51,813 nt of DNA, from contig JAGRIE010000028.1 in assembly GCA_020443425.1 (NCBI GenBank), forward strand, positions 1 through 51,813, read 5' to 3'. A program made the translations under genes and the position numbers. The DNA is from Halioglobus sp. Its GTDB lineage: Bacteria; Pseudomonadota; Gammaproteobacteria; Pseudomonadales; Halieaceae. Under the pieces are notes generated by a model. That model did no database searches. It was not told the origin of the DNA and saw only the letters and a list, made by a program, of their open reading frames with translations. Shown in pieces: positions 1 to 8,790 of the stretch (the first letter of the stretch is position 1; each line of letters opens with the position of its first letter).

Positions 1-169
1 CGGTATTCTCAATCGGGTACGGATGAATGCCCGTCCCCCGTTAAGTGCGTAGAGCCTTTTGTTAGCCAGAATCTACTGATTGGCAGTTACAGTGGGGTTA
101 CATTGGAAATGGCTTGAAATGATGCTGGAAGGCGATAGACCTTCAAGGCATTGATTTATAGAGAAAAAA
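1..169. other. Non-coding flank 3' of tRNA-Met
   Basis: I see no convincing gene here. The stretch lies immediately downstream of the 3' end of the minus-strand tRNA-Met. Read on the minus strand it starts with a short T-rich run, then a small GAAGG/CCTTC hairpin, then the motif TGTAACCCCACTGTAAC near 90-106. This could be an ordinary trailer, or the edge of something integrated at the tRNA, but the window is cut too close to decide. Confidence 0.4.
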
Positions 170-246
170 TGGTAGCTACGGGTGGACTTGAACCACCGAC
201 CCCAGCATTATGAATGCTGTGCTCTAACCAGCTGAGCTACGTAGCC
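170..246 (-). tRNA. tRNA-Met (CAT), elongator
   Basis: The reverse complement folds as a full cloverleaf: acceptor GGCTACG pairs with CGTAGCT, the D-arm carries AGCTCAGCTGGTTAGAGCA, the anticodon loop contains CAT, the T-arm has GGTTCAAGTCC, and the CCA end is encoded. The first acceptor pair is a normal G-pair and the D-loop resembles elongator rather than initiator tRNA-Met. It follows ychF on the same strand but has its own likely promoter. Confidence 0.93.
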
Positions 247-285
247 ACAATCAGTCGTGGGACACACTGTCCCGAAGAGGCGCGC

Positions 286-314
286 ATTTTCCGCATTTTG
301 GACGGGCAAGTCAA
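286..314 (-). promoter_or_regulatory. Likely sigma-70 promoter of tRNA-Met
   Basis: On the minus strand a TTGACT -35 box (309-314) and a GAAAAT -10 box (286-291) are separated by 17 nt. They are followed by a GC-rich discriminator (GCGCGCC), which is typical of growth-rate and stringently controlled stable-RNA promoters. The predicted start lies about 35 nt upstream of the mature tRNA 5' end. Confidence 0.6.
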
Positions 315-340
315 GATTCCAGGACGCGATACGGCAATGT

Positions 341-1435
341 TCAGACGTTGAAGCGGAAATGGACCACGTCGCCGTCCTGCACCACGTAGTCCTTGCCCTC
401 CAGTCGCCAGCGACCGGCGTCTTTCGCGCCCTGTTCGCCGTTGTATTTGATGAAATCGTCGTAACTGATCACCTCGGCGCGGATGAAGCCCTTCTGGAAA
501 TCGGTGTGAATGACGCCGGCGGCCTCAGGGGCGGTGGCGCCGACCTTGACCGTCCAGGCGCGCACTTCCTTCACGCCGGCGGTGAAATAGGTCTGCAACT
601 GTAGCAGTTCATAGCCGGCGCGGATCACCCGGTCGAGGCCGGCTTCTTCCATGCCCAGCTCCTGCAGGAATTCCATCCGCTCTTCATTGGCCAGTTCGGC
701 GATTTCCGATTCCAGCTTGTTGCAGATTGCGACCACCACGGCGTTTTCCTCCGCTGCAATCGCATTCACCACATCCAGGTGGGGGTTGTTGTCAAAGCCG
801 TTCTCGTCGACATTGGCGATGTACATTGTGGGCTTGTTGGTGAGCAGGAACAGCTGCCGTGTGAGGGCCTTCTCACTGTCGCTGAGGGCCAGCGAGCGGA
901 CCGGGCGCGCCTCGTTCAGGTGCGGCAGCAGTTTGTTCTCAAGCAGGGCTTTCAGGGCGATGGCGTCTTTGTCTCCGCCCTTGGCGGTGCGGATGACCTT
1001 CTGCAGCTGCTTCTCGCAGGCTTCCAGGTCCGCCAGTGCCAGTTCCGTATTGATGGTCTCGATATCGGCCCTGGGGTCGATCTTATTTGCCACGTGAATG
1101 ACGTTCTCATCCTCAAAGCAGCGCACGACATGGGCAATCGCATCCGTCTCGCGGATGTTCGCTAGGAACTGGTTGCCGAGGCCCTCGCCCTTCGAGGCGC
1201 CCGCGACCAGGCCGGCGATGTCCACGAACTCCATGGTGGTCGCCACTTCCCGTTCCGGTTTGACGATCTCGGCAATCCGGCGCTGCCGGGGGTCGGGTAC
1301 CGGTACGATACCGGCGTTGGGCTCAATAGTGCAGAACGGGAAGTTTTCGGCGCCGATGCCGGCGTCGGTCAAGGCATTGAACAGGGTGGATTTGCCGACG
1401 TTGGGTAGACCGACGATGCCGCAATTGAAGCCCAT
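341..1435 (-). CDS. ychF: Ribosome-binding ATPase YchF (OLA1/Obg family)
   Basis: This is a conserved 364-residue P-loop protein that binds ribosomes and prefers ATP to GTP. The P-loop GLPNVGKST sits at residues 9-17, and [20 protein letters not shown] forms the G3/switch region. The usual NKxD specificity motif is replaced by an NVDE-type sequence, as expected for the ATP-preferring YchF branch. A coiled-coil insertion lies in the middle and a C-terminal TGS domain ends in VVHFRFNV. Length matches E. coli YchF (363). It is last in a pth-ychF pair, 26 nt after pth, a pairing conserved in gammaproteobacteria. Confidence 0.97.
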   Translation of the reverse strand: MGFNCGIVGLPNVGKSTLFNALTDAGIGAENFPFCTIEPNAGIVPVPDPRQRRIAEIVKPEREVATTMEFVDIAGLVAGASKGEGLGNQFLANIRETDAIAHVVRCFEDENVIHVANKIDPRADIETINTELALADLEACEKQLQKVIRTAKGGDKDAIALKALLENKLLPHLNEARPVRSLALSDSEKALTRQLFLLTNKPTMYIANVDENGFDNNPHLDVVNAIAAEENAVVVAICNKLESEIAELANEERMEFLQELGMEEAGLDRVIRAGYELLQLQTYFTAGVKEVRAWTVKVGATAPEAAGVIHTDFQKGFIRAEVISYDDFIKYNGEQGAKDAGRWRLEGKDYVVQDGDVVHFRFNV

Positions 1436-1461
1436 AGTGTGTTCCTGTCTCTGTCGGCAGC

Positions 1462-2049
1462 TCAGGCTGCGTTAAAACTGTGTAGTCGTGTCATCGCCTT
1501 GGTGGCATCACCGTCCAGCAGCAGTGGCAGGGCGGCGATAGCTTCATCGATACAGGCGTCGATACGCTCCCTGTCCGCGGGCGAGGGCGCACCGAGGACA
1601 TAGCCCGTCACGCGCGAGGCGTGGCCGGGATGGCCGATGCCGATGCGCAGGCGGTGGAAATCGGCGTTGTTGCCCAGCGCCGGCAGGATATCCCGCAGGC
1701 CGTTGTGGCCGCCGAGCCCGCCGCCCTGTTTGAAACGCGCCTGGCCGGCCGGGATGTCCAGCTCGTCGTAGGCGATGAGGATACTTTCAGGAGGGATCTT
1801 GAAAAATCCCGCCATAGCGGCCACGGCTTTGCCGCTGCGATTCATGAAGGTGCCGGGAATCAGCAGGCGCAGGTCGTGGCCGGACAGCGTCACCCGCCCG
1901 GTCTGGCCGTGGAACCTGGATTCGGATTGCAGGGTGACACCGTGGCGCCGGGCCAGTTCCTCGACGAAATCGGCGCCGGCGTTGTGGCGGGTGCCCCGGT
2001 ATTCGCTACCGGGGTTGCCCAATCCTGCAATCAGTTTGATAGCCGTCAA
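1462..2049 (-). CDS. pth: Peptidyl-tRNA hydrolase
   Basis: The enzyme hydrolyses the ester bond of peptidyl-tRNAs released prematurely from ribosomes and so recycles tRNA. The 195-residue protein shows the family hallmarks [17 protein letters not shown] (Asn12 and catalytic His22), the FMNRSGKAV segment, and YDELDIPAG followed by a glycine-rich [12 protein letters not shown]. It lies 37 nt downstream of rplY, so translation-related genes rplY-pth-ychF probably share a transcript. Confidence 0.97.
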   Translation of the reverse strand: MTAIKLIAGLGNPGSEYRGTRHNAGADFVEELARRHGVTLQSESRFHGQTGRVTLSGHDLRLLIPGTFMNRSGKAVAAMAGFFKIPPESILIAYDELDIPAGQARFKQGGGLGGHNGLRDILPALGNNADFHRLRIGIGHPGHASRVTGYVLGAPSPADRERIDACIDEAIAALPLLLDGDATKAMTRLHSFNAA

Positions 2050-2086
2050 TGTGAATCACGCACAGCGGTGCGGCGCTGCGAGGGGT

Positions 2087-2749
2087 TTAGTCCTCGCTGT
2101 CGCCTTCACCGGCGTCAGCGGCAGTATCCACATCAGCTTCGGCTTCGTCGGCCTCGTCGTCACCACCTTTAGGTGCAATGACAGACGCGATCGCGAGGTC
2201 GTGGTCTTCACCCAGCGCCAGTGCGACGGACGTGACGCCAGCGGGCAGGGTCACATCAGAGAGGTGGACGATCTGGCCGGTTTCCACTTTCAGCATATCG
2301 ACCTCGATAAAGGTCGGGATGTCGGCGGGCAGACACTGTACTTCAATGTCTGTTTCCTGGTGCTGGATCATGCCGCCCTGGGTTTTCACGCCGTAGCAGG
2401 TCTCTTCGTTGAGGAAGTGAATAGGCACGTGCACCTTGATCGCCACATTGTCGTCGACGCGCATAAAATCGACGTGCGTGATACGGTTCTTGGACGGGTG
2501 ACGCTGCATATCCTTGAGAATTGCCTTCTCTGTCGCATCGCCGATTTTTATCGCGAGGACATGGGAGTAGAAGGCTTCATTTTCCAGTGACTTTTCCAGA
2601 TCCTTGCTGATCAGGCTCAGTGACTGGGGGGCTTTGTCGCCGCCGTAGATAATGGCGGGAACACGGCCTTCGAAACGACGCAGGCGGCGGCTCGCACCTT
2701 TCCCCAGGTCGGTTCGTACTTCTGCTATCAGTTCAAATTGGTCAGACAT
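2087..2749 (-). CDS. rplY: 50S ribosomal protein L25, long (Ctc/TL5) form
   Basis: L25 binds 5S rRNA in the large subunit. The first roughly 95 residues (ELIAEVRTDLGKGASRRLRR onward) are the 5S-binding domain. Residues of about 100-190 form the Ctc-type C-terminal beta domain (VPIHFLNEE, LPADIPTFIEVD). The protein ends in a strongly acidic Asp/Glu/Ala tail. At 220 residues it is more than twice the length of E. coli L25 and corresponds to the long form common in pseudomonads and general-stress Ctc. An AAGGAG ribosome-binding site lies just upstream of the ATG. Confidence 0.95.
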   Translation of the reverse strand: MSDQFELIAEVRTDLGKGASRRLRRFEGRVPAIIYGGDKAPQSLSLISKDLEKSLENEAFYSHVLAIKIGDATEKAILKDMQRHPSKNRITHVDFMRVDDNVAIKVHVPIHFLNEETCYGVKTQGGMIQHQETDIEVQCLPADIPTFIEVDMLKVETGQIVHLSDVTLPAGVTSVALALGEDHDLAIASVIAPKGGDDEADEAEADVDTAADAGEGDSED

Positions 2750-2822
2750 TGTCGTGACTCCTTTGATAAGTCATTGCAGCACCTGCGACCAGTGCGGCAA
2801 TGCGTTGGTGTTTACGCTGCCT

Positions 2823-3770
2823 CTATTGAAACAGCGCGCTTATGGATTCCTCATTGGCTACCCTGCGCATGGATTCTGCCAGCAGGTCGGCCAGAGTGAG
2901 CTGGCGAATCTTACCGATTGTCTTCGCCTCCGCACTCAGGGGAATCGTGTCTGTGACCACCAGCTCATCGAGCTGGGAGTTTCTGAGGTTCTCCAAAGCG
3001 TTGCCGGACAGGACCGCGTGGGTACAGTAGGCCACCACTTTGGCCGCGCCGCGCTCCTTCAGTGCGTCGGCGGCTTTGCACAGGGTGCCGGCGGTGTCGA
3101 CAAGGTCGTCCACCAGCAGGCAGGTGCGGCCTTCAACCTCACCGATCAGGTTCATCACCTGGGCTTCGTTGGCTTTCGGGCGCCGCTTGTCAATAATCGC
3201 CAGGTCGGCTTCGCTCAACTGCTTGGCGATGGCCCGCGCTCGCACCACACCGCCGATATCGGGGGAGACCACGATCACGTTGTCGTAGTTGCAGTCCTCG
3301 ATGTCATCGATCAGTACCGGGGAGCCGTAGACGTTGTCCACCGGGCACTGGAAGAAACCCTGGATCTGTTCCGCGTGCAGGTCGACGGTCAACACCCGGT
3401 CGACACCCACGACGACCATCATGTCCGCGACCACCTTGGCCGTGATCGGGACGCGCGCCGAGCGCACCCGCCGGTCCTGGCGCGCATAGCCGAAGTAGGG
3501 CACCACCGCGGTAATCCGCGAGGCCGAGGCCCTGCGGAGTGCGTCGATCATTACCACCAGTTCCATCAGGTTGTCGTTGGTCGGCGCGCAGGTGGACTGC
3601 AGTACGAAGACATCCTTGCCGCGGACGTTCTCGTTCAGCTCGACACAGATCTCGCCGTCGCTGAACTTGCCAACGTCGGCTTTTCCCAGTGACAAATACA
3701 ATCTGCTTGCGACTTTCTGGGCCAGCTCCGGGTTGGCGTTACCCGTAAAGACCATCATTTTTGCGGACAC
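2823..3770 (-). CDS. prs: Ribose-phosphate pyrophosphokinase (PRPP synthetase)
   Basis: The enzyme makes PRPP from ribose-5-phosphate and ATP, the precursor for nucleotides, histidine, tryptophan and NAD. The 315-residue protein has [20 protein letters not shown] near the N-terminus, the catalytic flexible-loop region [11 protein letters not shown], the [11 protein letters not shown] motif and the PRPP-binding loop [13 protein letters not shown]. Length equals E. coli Prs (315). It follows tRNA-Gln on the same strand but is separated from it by a strong intrinsic terminator, so it needs read-through or its own promoter between about 3771 and 3812. Confidence 0.98.
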   Translation of the reverse strand: MSAKMMVFTGNANPELAQKVASRLYLSLGKADVGKFSDGEICVELNENVRGKDVFVLQSTCAPTNDNLMELVVMIDALRRASASRITAVVPYFGYARQDRRVRSARVPITAKVVADMMVVVGVDRVLTVDLHAEQIQGFFQCPVDNVYGSPVLIDDIEDCNYDNVIVVSPDIGGVVRARAIAKQLSEADLAIIDKRRPKANEAQVMNLIGEVEGRTCLLVDDLVDTAGTLCKAADALKERGAAKVVAYCTHAVLSGNALENLRNSQLDELVVTDTIPLSAEAKTIGKIRQLTLADLLAESMRRVANEESISALFQ

Positions 3771-3812
3771 TGTGCTCTACCTTCGGGTTTCTTACGAAAA
3801 ACTTCGGTAAAC

Positions 3813-3850
3813 AAAAAAACAGCGCCATATCCCATTGGTCTATGGCGCTG
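3813..3850 (-). terminator. Rho-independent terminator after tRNA-Gln
   Basis: On the minus strand a perfect 10-bp inverted repeat (CAGCGCCATA, 841-850 against 820-829 in the last three digits of the 3.8-kb coordinates) with an 11-nt loop is followed directly by a run of seven T. This is a textbook intrinsic terminator. It sits 7 nt after the encoded CCA of tRNA-Gln and upstream of prs. Confidence 0.88.
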
Positions 3851-3856
3851 CGGGTA

Positions 3857-3931
3857 TGGCTGGGGTGGGAGGATTCGAACCTCCGAATGCCAGGATCAAA
3901 ACCTGGTGCCTTGCCGCTTGGCGACACCCCA
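3857..3931 (-). tRNA. tRNA-Gln (TTG)
   Basis: The reverse complement gives a 75-nt cloverleaf: acceptor TGGGGTG/CACCCCA, D-arm CGCCAAGCGGCAAGGCA, anticodon loop TTTTGAT with anticodon TTG, T-arm GGTTCGAATCC, and an encoded CCA. The U1-A72 acceptor pair is typical of tRNA-Gln. It lies between ispE and prs, a conserved gammaproteobacterial location, and is probably cut from an ispE read-through transcript. Confidence 0.95.
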
Positions 3932-3945
3932 ATAAACTTGTTGGA

Positions 3946-4800
3946 TCAGACCAATTCCAGTAACGCGGGCGATGTGTTTACGCCCCTCGCGAGGACCGTT
4001 GTCCACTCACCCGGCAACTGCCCCCGGACCGCACTGGCTTGAGCTTCGGTCTCGAAACTCAGGAACACACAGGCCCCTGTGCCAGTCAATCTGGGGTCGC
4101 CGAAATTACCCAAAACTTTCAATGCCTTATCAACCTCAGGATAAATCTGCCTGACCAGCTGCTGGCAATCGTTCCGGGTGTCCCCCCTAAAAAAGGCCGC
4201 CATTTTGATGGGGATGGTGTTGCGTGTCAATTGCGGATGGGAAAATATTTCTGCGGTGGAGACATGACAGCGGGGAACAACGACGAGATACCAGCGCTGC
4301 GGCAGCTCAATGGCGGTGAGTATCTCCCCGATCCCCTCGGCCCAGGCGGAGCGGGCGCCGACGAAAACCGGCACATCCGCGCCCAGTGAGGCGCCCATGG
4401 CCTGCAGTTCCCGCTGCGGCAGGCCGAGCTGCCAGAGGTGGTTGAGTGCCAGCAGGGTGGTCGCGGCGTTGGAGCTGCCACCACCGAGTCCGGCGCCGGT
4501 CGGGATGCATTTTTGCAGCGTGATGTGCGCGCCCAGGGCGTTTTTTTGCAACAGGCGCGCAGCGCGCACGATCAGGTTGTCATCCAGGGGTATGTCGGTC
4601 GCATCGCTCTGCAGCGTGATGCTGCCACTGGTGTTGGGGGTGAACGACAGTCGGTCGCCCCAGTCCAGCAGCTGGAAGACTGTCTGCAGCTCATGGTAGC
4701 CGTTCTCACGTCGGCCGGTGATGTGCAGGAACAGGTTCAGCTTGGCCGGTGACAGCAGCGAGAGCGTGTGCGTGTGCGTGTGCGTGTGCATGTGCGCCAT
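3946..4800 (-). CDS. ispE: 4-diphosphocytidyl-2-C-methyl-D-erythritol kinase
   Basis: This GHMP kinase phosphorylates CDP-ME in the MEP isoprenoid pathway. After an unusual N-terminus (MAHM followed by four His-Thr repeats) the conserved body starts at LSPAKLNLFLHITGRRENGYHELQT. The glycine-rich ATP loop is PTGAGLGGGSSNAATTL, and GADVPVF and the late RLTGTGACVF motif are present. At 284 residues it matches the family (E. coli 283). The start codon overlaps the lolB stop by one base (TGATG), so translation is probably coupled. The first or second ATG (4800 or 4791) could be used. Both include the His-Thr tract. Confidence 0.96.
   Translation of the reverse strand: MAHMHTHTHTHTLSLLSPAKLNLFLHITGRRENGYHELQTVFQLLDWGDRLSFTPNTSGSITLQSDATDIPLDDNLIVRAARLLQKNALGAHITLQKCIPTGAGLGGGSSNAATTLLALNHLWQLGLPQRELQAMGASLGADVPVFVGARSAWAEGIGEILTAIELPQRWYLVVVPRCHVSTAEIFSHPQLTRNTIPIKMAAFFRGDTRNDCQQLVRQIYPEVDKALKVLGNFGDPRLTGTGACVFLSFETEAQASAVRGQLPGEWTTVLARGVNTSPALLELV
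4765..4794 (-). repeat. CACACG hexanucleotide repeat in the ispE 5' coding end
   Basis: Four perfect tandem copies of a 6-bp unit (4765-4788; CACACG on the coding strand) are followed by one degenerate copy (4789-4794). The repeat is in frame and codes for His-Thr dipeptides, so gain or loss of a unit would change the protein length without shifting the frame. Confidence 0.9.
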
Positions 4801-5408
4801 CAGTGGAAACCTGTCTGCCAGCGGGAGATCACCAGCTTGACCCGTGTCGTCCCCCGGTTGATCTGCAGGCGCGTCGGCAGGATGTAATCCTGGAACTGGC
4901 CGTAGGCATCGAAGCTGACTTCCCAGTCATCCTGCTGCAGGCTTTGCAGCAGGGCCGTGTCCGCATTCACCTCGATCTGCTGGATTTTGGCATCAGGTGC
5001 CGGCAGGCCCTTGATCCAGTGGCTGAGCGCAGTCAGCGGCAAATCCCAGCCGGTGTTCAGGAGAATCGCGTCCGGGGTGGATATATCCAGTGTCGTGTGG
5101 TCGTCGCCGCGGCGAATATCCAGCCGTTGCCCGTCGCTGTCGATGGTGGTGGCACCCATGCCCAGCGGGCCGCTCAGCTGCAGGTGGGTGAGCTGCTTGT
5201 CCTGCTGCCACACCACGCTGGCGGATTCCGAGGCGTCGGCGGTGCGCACGGCCAGCTTGCCGTTCGCTGTCCAGGTCTGCAGCGCGGCCACCTGTGCGCG
5301 GTGCACCTGCCAGCCCGGGGAGGTCGGCTCGCGCTCGGCCAGCCCGGTGCAGCCGGCAACAAGTGCCAGCAGCAGCCACGACGTCAGTGTCCCGGTGACA
5401 GTGCGCAT
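4800..5408 (-). CDS. lolB: Outer-membrane lipoprotein receptor LolB
   Basis: LolB accepts lipoproteins from periplasmic LolA and inserts them in the outer membrane. I chose the ATG at 5408 because it gives a short signal peptide with lipobox LVAGC (Cys20), and the +2 residue Thr is compatible with outer-membrane sorting. The open frame extends further upstream without conserved sequence. The mature part (WQVHRAQVAALQTWTANGKLAVR) is the conserved LolB start and the 202-residue length is typical (E. coli 207). It abuts the TPR lipoprotein gene, and ispE overlaps its stop codon. Confidence 0.93.
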   Translation of the reverse strand: MRTVTGTLTSWLLLALVAGCTGLAEREPTSPGWQVHRAQVAALQTWTANGKLAVRTADASESASVVWQQDKQLTHLQLSGPLGMGATTIDSDGQRLDIRRGDDHTTLDISTPDAILLNTGWDLPLTALSHWIKGLPAPDAKIQQIEVNADTALLQSLQQDDWEVSFDAYGQFQDYILPTRLQINRGTTRVKLVISRWQTGFH

Positions 5409-5409
5409 G

Positions 5410-7170
5410 TCAGGGTTGCGGTGGTGCCGGCGCAGTGTCTGCCGGTGATTGCGGCGGCAGTTCCACGCCCAGTCGGCGCAGTGTTTCCAGCACAATGGGG
5501 TGAGCCGGGTCCCGCTGCAGCGCCGCCTGCCAGATCATAATGGCATCCTCGGTGTTGCCGCTGGCCCACAGTACTTCGCCGAGGTGGGCGGCGACTTCCG
5601 GGTCGGGAAAGTCGGCATAGGCGCGGGTGAGGTACACGATGGCCTCGTCGTAATTGCCCTGGCGATACAGCACCCAGCCCATGCTGTCCAGGATGGCGGG
5701 CTCATCGGGCTCCAGCTCCAGTGCGCGCGATACCAGTGACTGCGCCTCCTGGTAGCGGGTGGTGCGATCGGCCAGTGTGTAGCCCAGGGCATTGAGCGCG
5801 GTGGCATTGTCCGGGTCGGCCGCGAGCAGGATGCGCAGGTCCTTTTCCATGGCTTCCAGGTCATCCAGTTGCTCGCTCAGCATCGCGCGCGAGTAGCGCA
5901 GTGCCGTGCTGTCGGGAAATTCCTGCAGCGCCTGGTTGAACAGTTGCATCGCCTCGGCAGTGGCGTTGGCGCGGCTGAGGATGTCGGCCTCCAGCGCGTA
6001 GAGCTGCTCGCTCAACTGGGGGATTTTTTCACGCTGCTGCCGGAACCACGCGCTGCTGCGCCCGAGCTCTCCCTGTTCGACCAGCAGCAAACCGATCCGG
6101 CTGCCTGCGGCCAGATACTCCGGACCCACCCCGACCTCCATATAGCTGGCCAGTGCCGCTTCTGTGTCGTTGTCCTGTTCCTTCATGCGACCGAGGTAGT
6201 AGTAGGCCTCGTCGCTGCGCTGGCCGAGTGCGATGGTCTGTTCAAGGTAGGCATAGGCGGCTTCGCGATCGCCGATTTCGCGGTTGATCAGCGCCAGCGA
6301 AAACAGCAGGTCGCTGTCCTGGGGTGACTGCGCCGAGAGTATCTCGAACTGCTCCCGCGCCGCCGGCATATCCGTGGTGGCTAACATGCGGGCGTACTGC
6401 AGGCGCAGTTTCTTCGCGTCCGGGTTGCCCTTGAGGACGCGCTGCATTCGCGCATAGGGCGCATCGTCGTTCTGCTCGAGCAGGATTTTGGCCTCCAGCA
6501 GCACCGCCTGCGGCTGCTCCGGCTCCAGTTCCAACAGTGTGTTGAGCTCATCCAGTGCGCGATCGAACTGGCGGTACTCCGCGTGAATCAAAGCCTGGGT
6601 CAACAGCAGGCGGGTGTTTTCAGGGTATTGCAGCGCCAGCTCATCGAGGCCCTGCATCAGCGCTGCGCGCTGTTCATCACTCAACTGCGAGAAACCGTTC
6701 AGCAGCATGGGGAAATTGGCGTCCCCGCTCTGCTCCTCCACGACGGTCAGGTAGGGCAGTGCGGCCAGCGTCTGCCCGCGCTGGGCGAGCAGGCTCGCCA
6801 CCGTGTTGTTGGCTTCGGCGTTGTCGGGTTCCAGTTCCACCCACAGCTGGGCTGAGGCCAGCGCAGCGTCCTGGTGCTGCAGGAACTGGGCCAGGTGTGT
6901 GGTGTGGGCGCTGACACCGGGGTCGCGCAGCAATGGCGCCTGTTCGGTGTACTTTTCCAGTGTCACATCGTAGGCCTGGCGCCGCAGCGCGAACTCGGCG
7001 ACCAGCAGTTCGTAGAAGCTGTCGGCCGGGAATGGCCTCTCCGGTACGGCCGCAGCGGCCTGCTCCCTGTTCACCACATCATCGGCGACCGGGGTGTCGT
7101 GTACGGGCGTCTGGGTGGCGCAGCCGATGAGCAGCGCAGAACTGATAGCGTAGGCGAGAAAGCGCGACAT
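5410..7170 (-). CDS. Tetratricopeptide-repeat lipoprotein (PA4667-like)
   Basis: This is a 586-residue protein made almost entirely of TPR helices. The ATG at 7170 is chosen because it gives a signal peptide with lipobox LLIGC (Cys17); the frame is open further upstream without homologous sequence. At least eight TPR-like units are visible, for example residues around DSDLLFSLALINREIGDREAA and the more canonical LNALGYTLADRTTRYQEA and ILDSMGWVLYRQGNYDEAI near the C-terminus. The gene is conserved next to lolB and divergent from hemA in Pseudomonas and relatives. Its exact function is not established; a scaffold role in envelope assembly is only inferred from lipidation and neighbours. Confidence 0.88.
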   Translation of the reverse strand: MSRFLAYAISSALLIGCATQTPVHDTPVADDVVNREQAAAAVPERPFPADSFYELLVAEFALRRQAYDVTLEKYTEQAPLLRDPGVSAHTTHLAQFLQHQDAALASAQLWVELEPDNAEANNTVASLLAQRGQTLAALPYLTVVEEQSGDANFPMLLNGFSQLSDEQRAALMQGLDELALQYPENTRLLLTQALIHAEYRQFDRALDELNTLLELEPEQPQAVLLEAKILLEQNDDAPYARMQRVLKGNPDAKKLRLQYARMLATTDMPAAREQFEILSAQSPQDSDLLFSLALINREIGDREAAYAYLEQTIALGQRSDEAYYYLGRMKEQDNDTEAALASYMEVGVGPEYLAAGSRIGLLLVEQGELGRSSAWFRQQREKIPQLSEQLYALEADILSRANATAEAMQLFNQALQEFPDSTALRYSRAMLSEQLDDLEAMEKDLRILLAADPDNATALNALGYTLADRTTRYQEAQSLVSRALELEPDEPAILDSMGWVLYRQGNYDEAIVYLTRAYADFPDPEVAAHLGEVLWASGNTEDAIMIWQAALQRDPAHPIVLETLRRLGVELPPQSPADTAPAPPQP

Positions 7171-7250
7171 GGTTGCTGAGTGCGAGATAATCCGGCGACA
7201 AGACAGCCGGTATGATGACACAGACTGGGTCCGAAACCCACAATGCGCCG

Positions 7251-7274
7251 CCCGGCCAGCGCCGGCCGGGTTTT
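7251..7274. other. GC-rich hairpin in the TPR/hemA divergent region
   Basis: Perfect 7-bp arms (CCCGGCC at 7251-7257 and GGCCGGG at 7264-7270) enclose a 6-nt loop, followed on the plus strand by TTTT. It is terminator-like on the plus strand, but no plus-strand gene ends here. It lies in the likely 5' leader of the TPR gene or between the two divergent promoters. Confidence 0.4.
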
Positions 7275-7293
7275 GCGTGGGCGTTCCAGGACG

Positions 7294-7322
7294 CTGTCAT
7301 TTGCGCGCTAACTTGTTAAAAT
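7294..7322 (+). promoter_or_regulatory. Likely sigma-70 promoter of hemA
   Basis: CTGTCA (7294-7299) and TAAAAT (7317-7322) are separated by exactly 17 nt, and the ATG of hemA is about 100 nt downstream. The -10 box matches consensus at five of six positions and the -35 at four of six. Confidence 0.5.
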
Positions 7323-7428
7323 CGGGGCGTTTTTTGCGAACTGTGCTAAGGTGCGCCCGATTTCAGGACGCCGTATCCGCGGCAGGTGAACCCCGAAACA
7401 GAACGCTGTGGAGCCAGTTGCAGTAGCC

Positions 7429-8790
7429 ATGAATCTAATCGCGTTGGGAATCAGCCATAACTCGGCCGCCGTGGAAGTGCGCGAGCGGGTCGCTTTTGCG
7501 CCCGAGCAGGTCGCGGAGGCGCTGGTGGACGCCTGTGACATGGCCAGTATCGAAGAGATCGTGATTCTGTCGACCTGCAACCGTACCGAGCTGTACGCAA
7601 TTGTGCCTGAGGAGGCCGAGGCGGGCGACAAGGCGCAGATGCTGATCGACTGGGTGGCCAATTACCATCACCTCTCGGCGCAGGAGTTGCACCATTATGC
7701 CTACCTGCATGCGGGTGGCGAGGCCATGCGCCACCTGGTGCAGGTCGCCAGTGGCCTGGACTCCATGGTGCTGGGCGAACCCCAGATCTTCGGCCAGTTG
7801 AAATCAGCCTATGCGGTGGCGCATGAGGCCGGCACCGTGGGCAGTGAATTCTCGCGCCTGTTCCCGCGCGTGTTTTCCATCGCCAAACGCGTGCGCACCG
7901 ACACCGCCATCGGGGAAAACCCGGTGTCCGTCGCCTATGCCGCCGTCGACCTGGCGGGGCATATCTTCTCTGACCTGACCCGCTGCAATGCGCTGCTGGT
8001 GGGCGCGGGGGAGACCATCGAACTGGTGGCCCGCCATCTCGTCGGCGCCGGTGTCAGCCAGGTGGTGATCGCCAACCGCACCCTCGGCAGGGCGCGCGAG
8101 CTGGCACAGAAATTCGGTGCTGAGGCGGTGCTGCTCGCCGAGATCCCGGCACAGTTGCTGGATGCGGATATCGTCATCACCTCCACCGCCAGCCAGTTGC
8201 CCATCCTGGGCAAGGGCGCCGTGGAGCAGGCACTGAAAGTTCGCAAGCACCGGCCGTTCCTGATGATCGATATCGCCGTGCCCCGGGATATTGAGTCCCA
8301 GGTCGGTGAACTGGGCGATGTCTACCTGTACACCGTCGATGACCTGCGCGAGATTGTGGACCAGAACCTGCGCAGTCGCACTACCGAGGCGCGCAAGGCC
8401 GACGTCATTATCGACGAGGGAGTGCGGCTGTATACAGAGGAGATGCGCAGTCTCGCCGCTGTCGATACGGTGAAAGAGTACCGCACGATGGCGGAGAAGC
8501 TGCGCGAGCAGGAATTACAGCGCGCCCAGCGCGCGCTGGCGCGGGGTGACGATCCGCAGCAGATCCTCACCCAGCTGTCCCGCAGTATCACCAACAAGCT
8601 GATCCACGCGCCGACCACTGGCCTGAAGCAGGCCAGTGTCGACGGCCGCCAGGACGTGATCAACACGGCCCGCAAATTATTGGGGCTGGAGGGTAAAGCG
8701 CCGCAGTTACCGGCGGCGGAAGAGCCCGAACAGCCAGAACTCGATCTGCCGCCTCTGTCGGTGGAGACCACGCGACGCACACTACAATGA
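7429..8790 (+). CDS. hemA: Glutamyl-tRNA reductase
   Basis: The enzyme catalyses NADPH-dependent reduction of glutamyl-tRNA to glutamate-1-semialdehyde, the first committed step of C5 tetrapyrrole synthesis. The 453-residue protein starts [17 protein letters not shown] seven codons upstream is less likely because it has no conserved residues. The catalytic Cys50 lies in [23 protein letters not shown] is the substrate-domain signature, the NADPH domain starts at [14 protein letters not shown], and a helical dimerisation domain ends the protein. Its last bases overlap the prfA start (ATGA), as in the conserved hemA-prfA-prmC operon. Confidence 0.97.
   Translation: MNLIALGISHNSAAVEVRERVAFAPEQVAEALVDACDMASIEEIVILSTCNRTELYAIVPEEAEAGDKAQMLIDWVANYHHLSAQELHHYAYLHAGGEAMRHLVQVASGLDSMVLGEPQIFGQLKSAYAVAHEAGTVGSEFSRLFPRVFSIAKRVRTDTAIGENPVSVAYAAVDLAGHIFSDLTRCNALLVGAGETIELVARHLVGAGVSQVVIANRTLGRARELAQKFGAEAVLLAEIPAQLLDADIVITSTASQLPILGKGAVEQALKVRKHRPFLMIDIAVPRDIESQVGELGDVYLYTVDDLREIVDQNLRSRTTEARKADVIIDEGVRLYTEEMRSLAAVDTVKEYRTMAEKLREQELQRAQRALARGDDPQQILTQLSRSITNKLIHAPTTGLKQASVDGRQDVINTARKLLGLEGKAPQLPAAEEPEQPELDLPPLSVETTRRTLQ

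Noticed and set aside
2652-3692. 346-codon open frame antisense to prs and rplY
   Set aside because: Overlaps two certain conserved genes and has no recognisable domain.
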